Both the position numbers and the translations under genes were made by a program. Source: Geothrix fuzhouensis (GTDB lineage: Bacteria > Acidobacteriota > Holophagae > Holophagales > Holophagaceae). Taken from it: a stretch of 64,000 nucleotides of DNA. The stretch is taken from the NCBI RefSeq assembly GCF_024609325.1, contig NZ_JANHMQ010000003.1, forward strand, positions 1 to 64,000, in the 5' to 3' direction. This document shows positions 48,794-59,523 of this stretch, in pieces; positions within the stretch are counted from its first letter, which is position 1, and each line of letters begins with the position of its first letter. A model generated the notes under the pieces. It did not search any database. It saw nothing but the letters and a program-made list of their open reading frames with translations, and had not been told where the DNA came from.

Positions 48794-49582
48794 TCACGGC
48801 CAGTACACGAAGCCAAGGCCCACGCTGGTTTTCGGGGATCCATCCGTGAGCCCGGCAATGAGGGATGCTTTCATCGCCAGCTTGGGGCTGAGCATCTTGA
48901 ATACATCCAGCGAGAGGTCTCTCGGAGCCTGGGTACCCTCGTAAAGCGCCCCCCGGGCCTCGTATCCGAGGGAGAATTTCGCGGTACTCGTGTAGTAGGA
49001 GAGCCCAACGCCGGCGGTATAGATTCCGTCGCGGGTCGCCGGGGTGCTGGTTCCACTCGCAGACCCACTCTGGATCCACCCCCCGAGCAGATTCAGCTGG
49101 ATCCGATCCCAGCGCTGGTGGATCGCCAGAAATCCTCCCACATCGGCTTTGCCCGTTCCCAGTCCCTTGTCGCTGTTCGCCGTGGGAAGCTTCAAGGCCA
49201 GTCCGCCATCCAGCGCATAGCCGGTGGCCGTCTCAGGGATGAAGCGATGCACGCCCCGGAGCAGGACGTCTCCCACGCCCGAAGCGGAGGCATCCACCCC
49301 GCCGCCCTGGGCGGTGAGGTGGAGCACGGGAACCGTCACATTCAGGTCGAAGGTGGAGGAGGCATAACCGACTGTGCCGTAGGCCAAGTTCAGCTTGCTC
49401 AAGGTGGACGTTCCGAAATCGCCTTGTTTGTGGCCGACGCCACCCTCCAGGTAAAGCGCGGGGTCCTGCGCTGAAAGACAAGTCGAGGCCAGCACCAGGG
49501 CGATCACGCCGCCCACGATCCAGACGGTCCGCCAAAGTGCCCGCTTGCGGGCCTTGACACTGGGTTCACAGCAGTCGTTCAC
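48794..49582 (-). CDS. Outer-membrane beta-barrel protein
   Basis: Protein of 262 residues from GTG 49582, with AGGAG six bases upstream. An uncleaved-looking basic N-terminus (NDCCEPSVKARKRALWR) precedes a hydrophobic signal ending STCLSAQ. The mature part is a run of alternating amphipathic strands (YLEGGVGHKQGDF, LNLAYGTVGYASSTFDLNV, GGLALKLPTANSD, FSLGYEARGALYEG) ending in GLGFVYWP, typical of a 10-12-strand outer-membrane barrel of the phenol-degradation/MetA-like transporter type. Substrate unknown. It lies between the small Met-rich gene and the sensor kinase. Confidence 0.8.
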   Translation of the reverse strand: MNDCCEPSVKARKRALWRTVWIVGGVIALVLASTCLSAQDPALYLEGGVGHKQGDFGTSTLSKLNLAYGTVGYASSTFDLNVTVPVLHLTAQGGGVDASASGVGDVLLRGVHRFIPETATGYALDGGLALKLPTANSDKGLGTGKADVGGFLAIHQRWDRIQLNLLGGWIQSGSASGTSTPATRDGIYTAGVGLSYYTSTAKFSLGYEARGALYEGTQAPRDLSLDVFKMLSPKLAMKASLIAGLTDGSPKTSVGLGFVYWP

Positions 49583-49633
49583 GAGGTGCTCCTACACGGA
49601 TGCGCTTGGCGTTCGTCCAGGACAGGTGAACGT

Positions 49634-50077
49634 TCAGGATTTGACACTGGGCTTGGGTTCCATGGCGGCCAGGGATTTGCCCATGGCCTCCAGTCGCTCG
49701 TTCGTGGTCTTCAGCAGGGCCGCATCCATCCGGCCGTCCCGCATCCGAGCCGCCATGGTCTTCATCATTCCGGCCATGGCGTCCATCATCCTGGACATCT
49801 CGGCCATCGTTTTCGGGTCCCTACCCTGGCTACGCTCCATGGTGCCAGCCATCTTCTCCATCATCTGGTGCATCTGGTTCATCGTGCCGACCATCCCGCG
49901 CATCATCTCGGCCTTCATCATCTGACCGCCCATCATCTGGGAGGCCATCTGGCCACTCATCGACGTGGGTTTCGTGCTCCCTCCCGTCATGCCGCCGCCG
50001 GACATCTGGGCCATGGCGAAACCCGTGCTGAGCAAGCTGAGGGCGAGGGTGAAGGCCGTGCGCGGTGTCCGGATCAT
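49634..50077 (-). CDS. Small secreted methionine-rich protein
   Basis: Protein of 147 residues with a signal peptide (FTLALSLLSTGFAMAQ). About 31 of its residues (21%) are methionine, arranged as MM pairs and MxxM spacings (GQMASQMMGGQMMKAEMM, HQMMEKMAG) in a predicted helical region about 45-115. Such proteins are candidates for Cu(I)/Ag(I) binding or for scavenging hypochlorite and other oxidants. No histidine- or cysteine-based site is visible. First gene downstream of the sigma-54-type promoter at 50173, and likely head of the operon through the barrel, kinase, regulator and FecR genes. Confidence 0.85.
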   Translation of the reverse strand: MIRTPRTAFTLALSLLSTGFAMAQMSGGGMTGGSTKPTSMSGQMASQMMGGQMMKAEMMRGMVGTMNQMHQMMEKMAGTMERSQGRDPKTMAEMSRMMDAMAGMMKTMAARMRDGRMDAALLKTTNERLEAMGKSLAAMEPKPSVKS

Positions 50078-50172
50078 GGGGTGCTCCCAGGGCAGATGGT
50101 GATGGATGGATTTGGAGAGGCGGGAGTCGAACGCCGTGAGTCGCGTTCGGCTGTCTACTCCGAGGTCGGTAG

Positions 50173-50188
50173 TTCAAGGACCGTGCCA
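50173..50188 (-). promoter_or_regulatory. Sigma-54-type promoter of the Met-rich/two-component operon
   Basis: Minus-strand TGGCACGGTCCTTGAA: perfect -24 box, four-base spacer, TTGAA at -12, about 100 bases upstream of ATG 50077. The same arrangement, extended to TTGAAC, occurs at 43112-43127. A dyad GAGTC-N5-GACTC (50220-50234) lies 32-46 bases further upstream and could be an enhancer site. The rest of the 50078-50436 gap holds nothing recognised. Confidence 0.72.
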
Positions 50189-50436
50189 CCTGATTGCACA
50201 GGGGTTATCGACAGCAAGTGAGTCTTGCCGACTCGTTTCCATGATTGAGCGCGTCAGAATGACCCGGACCGAGTCCTTCGTCTATTGTACGAGCCGGTGC
50301 TACAGGCGCCCTGGTCATCGGATATGGATCTCGCCGAAGAGGTGGCCGCCCACCCTGACCCCCACGGGGGCTCTCGGAGAGGGGCACCCGAATCACCTTC
50401 GCTGATGGACCGCTCCATGCCGACCCTGATGCGGCC

Positions 50437-52515
50437 TCAGCTTGATTCGAAGGTGCGGATTTCGAGCAGCGCCTCACCCAGAGTCATCTCATGCTTTTCC
50501 AGCAGCTTGCCAACCAGGTGCTCGGTCAGGGGCATGAGCCCGGCCAGGATGGCCTTCGTTTCGCCATACAGGCGCTCGCTCTGCCCTTCCATGATGCTGC
50601 GGGTTTCCTCGTCCAGGTCAGGGGTGCCCTCGGATCGGTTCTGACTGAGCGCGCCAAAATTGAGGCGGGTCTTGCGGTACATGCCCATCTCACCCACGGC
50701 GTGGTGAAGCAGCTTCGTCACGCGGGTGATGTCGTTGTGGGCGCCGTTGGTGGTGCCCTCCTCGCCGAAGAACAGCTCCTCGTTGGCCATGCCGCCCAGG
50801 AGCACGTGCACCTCATGTTCGATGTCGCCCTTGGTCTTGAGCAGGTTGACCCCCTGCTTGTGGAAGACGAACCCCAGCGCGTTGGTGCGGGGGTTGGCCT
50901 TGAGCGAAATCTTGATGGTCTTCACCTCGGCCAGCATCTGCTCCCAGTTGTCGTGGGTCAGCTTGCGTTCGTGGTCGAGGTCCACCAGGAAGTGACCCCA
51001 CTCATGGGTGGCGATGATGCGGCGGTCGCGCTGGCGTTCCAGGGTGGTTTCGATATTGACGTTGCCCACAAGCACCCGCTCGGCGGCCTGCATCAGGGTG
51101 TCTTCCCCGATCATGCTGCCCGCTTGCACCGCGGTGATGCCGGCTTGATTGACGATGGTCTCCAGGTCCGCGGGGCTGCGGCCCTCGGTCACGGCGACCA
51201 GGTGGCGAAGGTCCAGGTCCGGCAGCACCTTGTCGGCGCGTCGCCCCAGGTAGTGGGTGATGATCGCCAGGCGCTCTTCCTGGTTTGGCATGCGAAAGTC
51301 CACCTTCATCTGGAAGCGGCGCAGCATGGCTTCATCCATCGGCATGGTTTCGCTACTGAAGTTGCTGGCTACGATCCAGATGATCTCGGCTCCGTTTTTG
51401 CTTTGCACACCGTCCAGCACAGACAGGAAGGTGTTCGAGGTATCGTCGTCGAATTTGCGGCGCCCCCCGCGCTTCATGAAAAGATCCTGGGCCTCGTCCA
51501 GGAAGACGATGCAGCGCTTGCGCTTCGTCGCCTGCGCCAGGATGCGAGTCAGCGTGTTCGACCCCCCGGCGACGAGGCCGGTCTCCAGGTTGGCCGCGGA
51601 GTGGAACAGGATCGGCAGTCGAAGCTCCTTGGCCAGGTAGCTGGCCAGCTTGGTCTTCCCGGTACCTGCCGGACCACTGAACATCACATTGAAGGGCTTC
51701 ACGATGCCGTACTCGGCATACTCCGCCCGGCGCTCGTATTGGTCCTTGATCTGGGCCACTTCGGCCTTGATGTCGTCCATGCCGACCAGGTCGTCGATGG
51801 AGCCATGCACCTGCGATGGCTCGATGAATTTGAGCGCCTTGAAGTGGCCCTTGAGCTGCAGGTAGACGAACCCCAGCATGCCCAGTACCAGCACCCCCGA
51901 CAACAGGCCACTGGCGACGGTCAGCCAGGCGTATTTCTCGGACCGCGGACGGGCCCCGGAAAAGCGCACGTCCAGGCGCTCGATCAATCTGAGGTCGCCG
52001 GCGCTGAGCTCGCTGCGCGGGATGAAGACCAGCTTGCCACCCCAGGGCGCGGTGACGGCCTTGTCGGTGAAGATCTTGGTCTCCAGGTCGCTCGGGTAGT
52101 ACGCGTAATACTTGCCGCGCGATTCGATCAGGACCATGCGCTCGGAGACATCCCACGTCAGTGGCTTATAGATCACATTGACCCGCTCGACCGGGTTGGT
52201 TTCCAGAAAGCTCAGCAGCGAGCTGGGGCCAACGACCACGGGCAGGTTGTCCTTGAGCGACCCCACCCCGCCGCCCGCCTGGCCCTCGGCGACCATGGCC
52301 TCGACCTGCCCGGCGAGCGCGGCCCGTTTCTGGGTCAGACTGGAAGAATACAAACCGGCGGCCGTGATCAGGACGACCAAGGCCAGCAGGATGAACATGA
52401 CCACCGGTGGCTGGCCTTCCAACCAGACCAATAGCCGCCCCGCGGACCTTATGACCGCAGACCACAGGCCGGTCGCACCCCGTCCTGTGCCGCCGGGTTT
52501 GGGCGGATGGGACAT
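50437..52515 (-). CDS. FtsH-like membrane AAA+ metalloprotease (divergent, HEWGH)
   Basis: Protein of 692 residues. Two transmembrane helices (about 38-56 and 201-219) bracket a periplasmic FtsH_ext-like domain (about 57-200, KDNLPVVVGPSSLLSFLETNPVERVNVIY). The AAA domain has Walker A GPAGTGKT (K287), Walker B CIVFLDEAQD and a second region of homology ending MLRRFQMKVDF. The M41 domain carries HEWGH (504-508) in place of the usual HEAGH, and GAHNDITRVTKL supplying the third zinc ligand. Start 52515 has a weak AGGT site and follows the small membrane-protein gene by seven bases. It is too divergent to be the housekeeping FtsH; more likely a stress-specific paralogue. Confidence 0.87.
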   Translation of the reverse strand: MSHPPKPGGTGRGATGLWSAVIRSAGRLLVWLEGQPPVVMFILLALVVLITAAGLYSSSLTQKRAALAGQVEAMVAEGQAGGGVGSLKDNLPVVVGPSSLLSFLETNPVERVNVIYKPLTWDVSERMVLIESRGKYYAYYPSDLETKIFTDKAVTAPWGGKLVFIPRSELSAGDLRLIERLDVRFSGARPRSEKYAWLTVASGLLSGVLVLGMLGFVYLQLKGHFKALKFIEPSQVHGSIDDLVGMDDIKAEVAQIKDQYERRAEYAEYGIVKPFNVMFSGPAGTGKTKLASYLAKELRLPILFHSAANLETGLVAGGSNTLTRILAQATKRKRCIVFLDEAQDLFMKRGGRRKFDDDTSNTFLSVLDGVQSKNGAEIIWIVASNFSSETMPMDEAMLRRFQMKVDFRMPNQEERLAIITHYLGRRADKVLPDLDLRHLVAVTEGRSPADLETIVNQAGITAVQAGSMIGEDTLMQAAERVLVGNVNIETTLERQRDRRIIATHEWGHFLVDLDHERKLTHDNWEQMLAEVKTIKISLKANPRTNALGFVFHKQGVNLLKTKGDIEHEVHVLLGGMANEELFFGEEGTTNGAHNDITRVTKLLHHAVGEMGMYRKTRLNFGALSQNRSEGTPDLDEETRSIMEGQSERLYGETKAILAGLMPLTEHLVGKLLEKHEMTLGEALLEIRTFESS

Positions 52516-52522
52516 GGCTGAC

Positions 52523-52672
52523 CTAGAGCAACCGTCGTCCCTGAATGACCTGGACGATGATGGCAATGACGGCGAGCACCAGCAGCACGTGAATGAGCCC
52601 GCCCATGGTGTAGGCGGTCACGAGCCCCAGGACCCAGAGGACGACAAGGATGACGGCGATGGTCCACAACAT
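52523..52672 (-). CDS. 49-residue membrane protein (DUF5670/lmo0937-like)
   Basis: Short frame reading MLWTIAVILVVLWVLGLV and continuing to QGRRLL. It has two closely spaced hydrophobic helices split by TAYTMGGLIHV, matching the small lmo0937-type membrane proteins. AAAGGAAC lies upstream of ATG 52672. It ends seven bases before the FtsH-like gene, so the two are cotranscribed; it may be a substrate, adaptor or stress-induced membrane peptide. Confidence 0.85.
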   Translation of the reverse strand: MLWTIAVILVVLWVLGLVTAYTMGGLIHVLLVLAVIAIIVQVIQGRRLL

Positions 52673-53041
52673 GATGTGTTCCTTTCAGATGGGGCTCCCG
52701 TTCAGGAGGCCTCGACCACAGGGGTTGTCTACCTGCCTAGACCACAACAGGGCGCACCAAAGCGGTGGCCCTGGCAACAAAGCATCTTTCGGACCACTAA
52801 ATAACACGTTCTTTTTCTTGTATTTATGAATACGATTCTAGAGCAAGCCCCGTTCGTCGATCATTCTGAAACAGCACCAGGTCAAGACGGATGGGCCCAA
52901 GCACCGGTCTGGCGCTTGTCGGAGGCATGGCCCGCCACCGGGAGCGGATCGAGGCCGTCTGAATTTGGCATTCCATGATTGTCCGTGCCAAGGGCGACGG
53001 GAAACCTGAAGCCGCCACCTTCTGGCCAAGTGGCTAGCCGG
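52673..53041 (-). promoter_or_regulatory. Promoter region of the FtsH-like operon
   Basis: A 369-bp gap with no gene. It has an AT-rich segment (52800-52840) carrying the perfect dyad GTATT-TATG-AATAC (52820-52833), a likely operator or promoter component. A CACAGGGGTTGTC motif near 52718 resembles CACAGGGGTTATC at 50196, but no matching sigma-54 box is present here. Confidence 0.35.
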
Positions 53042-54010
53042 TCACTCCGCAGGAACGGGCCGAGCCGATCCCGCCTCCTCCCGCAACCGCGCCACGTCCT
53101 TGGTCGGCGCGCTGCCGAAGTACCGCCCGTATTCCCGGGCGAACTGCGAGGGGCTCTGGTAGCCGACACGGCGGCCGGCGGTTCCGGCGTCGAGGCGGGT
53201 GAGCAGCATGAGGCGCCGCGCCTCCTGGAGGCGGATGGCCTTCTGGTACTGCAGGGGGCTCATGGCGGTGACGGCCTTGAAGTGCTGGTGGAAGGAGGAG
53301 GGGCTCATGTGCACCAGCGTGGCCAGGCGCTCCACATCCAGCGGCTGGTCGAAGTGGGTGCGGACCCAGGACACGGCCTTGGCCACCCGGTGGAGCTGGC
53401 TCTCCTCCTGGCCGATCAGCGCCACCCGCGGGCCCAGCGGACTTCGCAGGAGCCGGATGAGGATCTCGTCAAGGACCAGGGGCGCCAGGAGCTCCGCCTC
53501 GTCCGGCCGGGAGGCCAACTCCAGGAGCCGGACCACCGCGTTGATCACCGGCGCGTCCAGCTGGTCCACGCAGATGGCGCGCCCCTCGCCCCGGCGGGGC
53601 AGGCCAAGGGGGTAGACTTTGGCCGTCAGGTCGGCGATCCGCGCCGGATCCAGGTCGATGCGGACGCCGAGGTAGGGCGCCTCCAGGCTGGCCTGGGTGA
53701 CCTGGGCGGACACGGGCACATCCACGGAATAGACCAGCACCCGCGAGGCGTCGTACTCGTAGAGCTCCGGGCCCAGCAGTACCCGCTTCGCGCCCTGGGC
53801 CACCAGGCAGAGCGCCGGCCGCTGCACGGCATGGTGGAAGTCCTTGTGGGCGCGCGAGGCCCGGGAGACGTGGACGCCCGGAAGCCGCAGCTCGAAGGTG
53901 CCGTCATAGGGAGCGTGGGCCAGCAGCAGATCCGCGAGCCGGGCCAGGTCGGGCCGAAGGGGTTCCGGTTCGGGACCTGGGGGGAGGGGTGGCGTCGAGA
54001 TGCGGGCCAT
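53042..54010 (-). CDS. AraC-family transcriptional regulator
   Basis: Protein of 322 residues. An N-terminal AraC_N-type cupin domain (about 30-200, [22 protein letters not shown]...[15 protein letters not shown]) is followed by a double helix-turn-helix (about 215-315, [24 protein letters not shown]...[20 protein letters not shown]). It probably controls the adjacent redox enzyme genes, which all read in the same direction. The ligand is likely an aldehyde, quinone or related toxic compound (inference from neighbours). Confidence 0.93.
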   Translation of the reverse strand: MARISTPPLPPGPEPEPLRPDLARLADLLLAHAPYDGTFELRLPGVHVSRASRAHKDFHHAVQRPALCLVAQGAKRVLLGPELYEYDASRVLVYSVDVPVSAQVTQASLEAPYLGVRIDLDPARIADLTAKVYPLGLPRRGEGRAICVDQLDAPVINAVVRLLELASRPDEAELLAPLVLDEILIRLLRSPLGPRVALIGQEESQLHRVAKAVSWVRTHFDQPLDVERLATLVHMSPSSFHQHFKAVTAMSPLQYQKAIRLQEARRLMLLTRLDAGTAGRRVGYQSPSQFAREYGRYFGSAPTKDVARLREEAGSARPVPAE

Positions 54011-54084
54011 GAGCCATTGTCTCCTTTCAGGCCAGTCCGGCGAGCCGGTTCACGGGCTGCTCCACGTTCAGGGCCGACCCGTGC

Positions 54085-54843
54085 CTACTCGGAGGCGGGC
54101 AGGACCTCATTCAGGGCCTGCAGGGCATTGAGGGTCCTCGGATAGCCGAGGTAGGGCAGCAGCTGCGTGATGACACTCAGCAGGGTGGCCCGGTCGTTGC
54201 CGACCTGGAGGTTGCCCCGGACGTGCCCCTTCACCTGGGCTTCACAGCCCCGCAGCGCGAGCAGCATCGAGAACGTGAGCAGCTCGCGCTGGCGCAGGTC
54301 CAGGCCCGTCCGGGTGTAGTAGTCCCCGAAGCAGTTGCCAGACAGGTGGTCCTGGATGTGCAGCTGGTCGGCCGGCGAGGCCTCGCGCATGCGGTCGATC
54401 GCCTCGCCGAAGATCGCCTTCTGGATCGCCAGTCCCCGCTCGACCCGGGTCGCGGGCGTGGTCGAGGACTGGCCCTCCAGCGGCAGCTTCACCCCGGCGT
54501 CCGTCAGGAGCTCGTTGGTGGCGTGGAGGAAGTCGAAGACAACGGCGATGCCGCAATAAGGCACCGCCTGGTAGACGAGCTCCTTCAACTCGACCGGCGT
54601 GACGCCCACGGTCAGGGCGGCCCGGAGCATGACCTTGTACTCTCCGAGCGCCTGGCTCGCGATCAGGGCCGCCAGGATGACCATCAGGCGGGTCCGGTCG
54701 TCCAGGTGAACCTGGGAATCCGCCTCGTCGAAAGCGAAGGTGTCGAACAGCTCGATGAACTCCGGATCGGTGACCTTCAGGGTGGACGTGTGGCCCGGGA
54801 ACCAGCGGTCGTGGTTCCGGTGGGCGGTTTCAGACAGGACCAT
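54085..54843 (-). CDS. Carboxymuconolactone decarboxylase (CMD)-family protein
   Basis: Protein of 252 residues containing two CMD/AhpD-like helical domains (about 30-120 and 150-245). The second contains LTFSMLLALRGCEAQVKGHVRGNLQVGND, with the family's typical His region but a single cysteine instead of CxxC. The function may be a thiol-disulfide or lactone-related reaction. It is in line with the quinone reductase and aldo-keto reductase genes upstream. Confidence 0.9.
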   Translation of the reverse strand: MVLSETAHRNHDRWFPGHTSTLKVTDPEFIELFDTFAFDEADSQVHLDDRTRLMVILAALIASQALGEYKVMLRAALTVGVTPVELKELVYQAVPYCGIAVVFDFLHATNELLTDAGVKLPLEGQSSTTPATRVERGLAIQKAIFGEAIDRMREASPADQLHIQDHLSGNCFGDYYTRTGLDLRQRELLTFSMLLALRGCEAQVKGHVRGNLQVGNDRATLLSVITQLLPYLGYPRTLNALQALNEVLPASE

Positions 54844-54972
54844 CGGCGCCTCTCTCTGGTTCGTGATTCCTCAAACTGGCGACGGAGTTAATGGACGTTT
54901 CCACGTGGCAGGCACGCCATCAAACCTCCGCTGGGTGGCTCTTGGGGATCTGCGGGAGGGATCGCTGCCTCG

Positions 54973-56630
<1,658 letters not shown>

Positions 56631-57692
56631 TCAGTTCTTCGCCTTCAGCGAGGCCATGTCGATGACGAAGCGGTACTTCACGTCGCTCTTCAGCAGGCGC
56701 TCGTAGGCCCCATTGATGTCCTGCATGCGGATCACCTCCACGTCGGACGTGATGCCGTGCTCGCCGCAGAAGTCGAGCATCTCCTGGGTCTCCGGGATGC
56801 CGCCGATGAGGGAGCCCGCCACGGACTTGCGGCCGAGGACCATGGGCACGGTGTTGAGCATGGGTTCCAGACCGCCCAGGTAGCCCACCAGCACGAGGGT
56901 GCCGTTCGTGGCCAGGGTGGGGAGGTAGGGGTTCAGGTCGTGGACGTAGGGCACGGTGTCGACGATGAGGTCGAAGCGGCCCGCGACCGAGGCCATCTGG
57001 GCGGGGTCCGTGGACAGCACCACGCGGTCCGCGCCCAGGCGTCGGGCATCGACCTCCTTGCCCTGGGAGCGCGTGAAGAGGGTCACCTCGGCGCCCAGGG
57101 CCTTGGCCAGCTTCAGCCCCATGTGGCCCAGGCCGCCGAGGCCCACCACGGCCACCTGGCTGTCCTGCCCGACCTTCCAGTGGCGCAGGGGCGACCAGGT
57201 GGTGATCCCGGCGCAGAGGAGCGGCGCGGCGCCCTGGAGATCCAGGCTGTCCGGCACCTTCAGCACGAAGCGGTCGGAGACCACGATCTGGTCCGAGTAG
57301 CCGCCCTGGGTAGGCCGGCCGTCGTGGCGGTCCGTGCCGCCGTAGGTGCCGGTGAAGCCGTTCTGGCAGTACTGCTCCTCGCCGTGCTCGCAGGGCTGGC
57401 AGTGGCGGCAGGAGTCCACCAGGCAGCCCACACCCACGGCGTCGCCGGCCTTGAAGCGGGTCACGGCGGCGCCCACGGCGCGCACGCGGCCGATGATCTC
57501 GTGGCCGGGGACGATGGGGTACGTGGTCCAGCCCCAGTCGTTGCGGGCCGTGTGCAGGTCCGAGTGGCAGACGCCGCAGTAGAGGATATCGATCACCACA
57601 TCGTCGGGCCGGGGGTCACGCCGCTCGAAGGGGAAGGGCGCCAGCGCCGAGGTGGGAGATTGGGCGGCGTAGCCAAGAACGTTCAGGGTCAT
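56631..57692 (-). CDS. Zinc-dependent NAD(P)-alcohol dehydrogenase
   Basis: Protein of 353 residues. Catalytic zinc ligands are in CGVCHSDLH and GHEIIGRV, and the structural zinc site is CLVDSCRHCQPCEHGEEQYC. The cofactor motif is GLGGLGHMGLKLAKA. It matches the YahK/AdhC cinnamyl-alcohol-type aldehyde reductases, usually NADPH-dependent. Start 57692 (MTLNVLGYAAQ) is used; a longer frame to 57776 has no support. First gene of the redox series; no regulator site was confirmed. Confidence 0.93.
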   Translation of the reverse strand: MTLNVLGYAAQSPTSALAPFPFERRDPRPDDVVIDILYCGVCHSDLHTARNDWGWTTYPIVPGHEIIGRVRAVGAAVTRFKAGDAVGVGCLVDSCRHCQPCEHGEEQYCQNGFTGTYGGTDRHDGRPTQGGYSDQIVVSDRFVLKVPDSLDLQGAAPLLCAGITTWSPLRHWKVGQDSQVAVVGLGGLGHMGLKLAKALGAEVTLFTRSQGKEVDARRLGADRVVLSTDPAQMASVAGRFDLIVDTVPYVHDLNPYLPTLATNGTLVLVGYLGGLEPMLNTVPMVLGRKSVAGSLIGGIPETQEMLDFCGEHGITSDVEVIRMQDINGAYERLLKSDVKYRFVIDMASLKAKN

Positions 57693-57884
57693 TGTTTTCT
57701 CCAGAATCGGTGAAATTTGATTTCGGCCATATCTGCGAGTTCTTCCCACCCACAGGGTTCGAGACCAACGTGCCAACAGGAAGAAGTCTAGGGATCCGCG
57801 AGTCTTCGGGCTTGCCTAATGCTCCGAACTTCTAGCTCAAAGCTCCAGGTGGGCCCTGAGCACCCCGTCTCCACCACCCCTGAT

Positions 57885-57923
57885 CACAGAAAAGCCCCCG
57901 CGTCGCGGGGGCTTTTCTGTGAT
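57885..57923. terminator. Bidirectional strong terminator
   Basis: Perfect 18-bp stem TCACAGAAAAGCCCCCGC / GCGGGGGCTTTTCTGTGA with a GTC loop, lying just after the dctA stop. Confidence 0.92.
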
Positions 57924-57955
57924 GAAGAACGAATGCTTCTGTTCGTGCCCGGGCT

Positions 57956-59263
57956 TCACTCCATCTCGTTCGCCAGCACCGGCACCTCGACCACGGGAGT
58001 GACGTCTTTCGCCTTTCCCAGAACGGCGTGGAACGTATCCCAGTCCAGTTCCTTCTCCCAGCTGGCCATCACCACGGCGGCAATGCAATTGCCGATGTGG
58101 TTGGTGATGGCGCGGGCTTCGGACATGAACTTGTCGATGCCGAGGATGAGGGCCATGCCCGCCACGGGGATCGTGGGCACCACCGCCAGCGTGGCGGCCA
58201 GGGTGATGAAGCCGGACCCGGTGACGCCGGCGGCGCCCTTGCTGGTGATCATCGCCACCACCAGGATGCCGAGCTGCTGACCCAGGGTGAGCTCGATGCC
58301 CAGGGCCTGGGCGATGAAGAGCGAGGCCAGGGTCATGTAGATGTTGGTCCCATCCAGGTTGAAGGAGTAGCCGGTGGGGATCACCAGGCCGACCACGGAC
58401 TTGGATAGGCCCAGCTTCTCCATCTTCTCCATGAGGGGAATCAGCGCGGATTCGGAGGAACTGGTGGCCATGACCAGCAGAAGCTCATCCTTGATGTAGC
58501 CCACCACCTTGAAGATGTTGAAGCCCGCCAACCGAGCGATGGTCCCCAACACGACGAAGACGAACACGGCGCAGGTCGCGTAAAAGAGGAAGATCAGTTG
58601 CGCCATGGGGATCAGTGACTTCAGGCCGAACTTGCCGATGGTGTAGGCAATGGCCGCACCGGCGCCCAGAGGGGCGAGGTAGAGGATCTGGCGCATGACG
58701 CCGAAGAACATCTTGCTGAGGTTCTCCAGGAAGCCGATGAGGGGCGCCTTGTGCTTCTCATTCAGGGCCGCCACGGCGAAGCCGAGCAGCACGGAAATGA
58801 GCAGCACCTGGAGGATGTCGCCATCCGTGAAGGCGCTGAACATGGTCTTGGGGATCATCTTCAGCAGGTGATCCGTGATGGTCAGATGCTGGGCCTGGGT
58901 GACGTAGTTGGCCACGAGCTTGGGGTCGAGCTTCGCGGGATCCGCGTGGAAGCTGCGCCCGGGCCCGAACACGTTGGCCATGACGAGGCCGACCACCAGG
59001 GCCAGGGTGCTGACGATCTCAAAGTAGAGGATGGCCTTCCCGCCCACGCGACCGGCCTTCTTGATGCTGCCGGAGCCCGCGATGCCCAGCACCACACTGC
59101 AAAGGATCACCGGTGGGATGAGCATCTTGATCAAGTTGATGAACCCGTCGGCCAGGGGTTGCATCTTCACCGCCACGCCGGGATAGAAGTGGCCCAGCAG
59201 CGCGCCGAGGACGATCATGAACGCGACCCAGTTGTACAGCTTTGATGCAGCTCGCTTGATCAT
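57956..59263 (-). CDS. dctA: Dicarboxylate/amino acid:cation symporter (DctA-like)
   Basis: Protein of 435 residues, DAACS family with eight transmembrane helices and two re-entrant hairpins. Signatures are [21 protein letters not shown] (HP1), [16 protein letters not shown] (TM7) and [21 protein letters not shown] (HP2). It imports C4-dicarboxylates (or glutamate/aspartate) with protons or Na+. The upstream CitA/CitB-type two-component system suggests that C4-dicarboxylates or citrate are sensed and that DctA is the target. A terminator follows at 57885. Confidence 0.93.
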   Translation of the reverse strand: MIKRAASKLYNWVAFMIVLGALLGHFYPGVAVKMQPLADGFINLIKMLIPPVILCSVVLGIAGSGSIKKAGRVGGKAILYFEIVSTLALVVGLVMANVFGPGRSFHADPAKLDPKLVANYVTQAQHLTITDHLLKMIPKTMFSAFTDGDILQVLLISVLLGFAVAALNEKHKAPLIGFLENLSKMFFGVMRQILYLAPLGAGAAIAYTIGKFGLKSLIPMAQLIFLFYATCAVFVFVVLGTIARLAGFNIFKVVGYIKDELLLVMATSSSESALIPLMEKMEKLGLSKSVVGLVIPTGYSFNLDGTNIYMTLASLFIAQALGIELTLGQQLGILVVAMITSKGAAGVTGSGFITLAATLAVVPTIPVAGMALILGIDKFMSEARAITNHIGNCIAAVVMASWEKELDWDTFHAVLGKAKDVTPVVEVPVLANEME

Positions 59264-59456
59264 GCGGTTGGTCCTTTCAGAAACTCCAGCCAGGAGAGGC
59301 TGGCGGCCCTGGAAGGGCCGGAGGTGAACGCGGTGGAAAAGATGCCGGTGTGGGAGGTGCGCGGCGGGGAAGGTCCCCGTTGCCGAGCGGGCGTCGTACT
59401 CACGCGACCTACCGGTGGTTTTCCTTATGCTGCGTCACCCGGCCAGAGGATGGTCG

Positions 59457-59476
59457 TTCTGGAAGTTGATTCCAGG
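59457..59476. promoter_or_regulatory. Dyad upstream of dctA, candidate DcuR/CitB-type operator
   Basis: Perfect dyad CTGGAA-GTTGA-TTCCAG (59459-59475), extended outward by TT and by a partly matching base. It lies about 200 bases upstream of dctA in the 382-bp gap between dctA and the response regulator. Confidence 0.45.
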
Positions 59477-59523
59477 ATTTGAAACTTTTGTAAGCAGACC
59501 TGTCTCGCGGGCGCGACGCGGAG

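Noticed and set aside
50111-50130. tRNA-3'-end-like stretch (TTCGACTCCCGCCTCTCC on the minus strand)
   Set aside because: The T-stem 5' half does not pair, there is no acceptor 5' strand and no CCA. It lies inside the leader of the Met-rich gene, so it was not called a tRNA or attachment site.
52980-52995. TGGCACG box upstream of the FtsH-like operon
   Set aside because: The -24 element matches, but the -12 position reads ATCAT, so the GG-N10-GC spacing is not met.
57755-57773. TTGGCACG upstream of the alcohol dehydrogenase
   Set aside because: A perfect -24-like box, but the -12 sequence is TCTCG. It is not a credible sigma-54 promoter.
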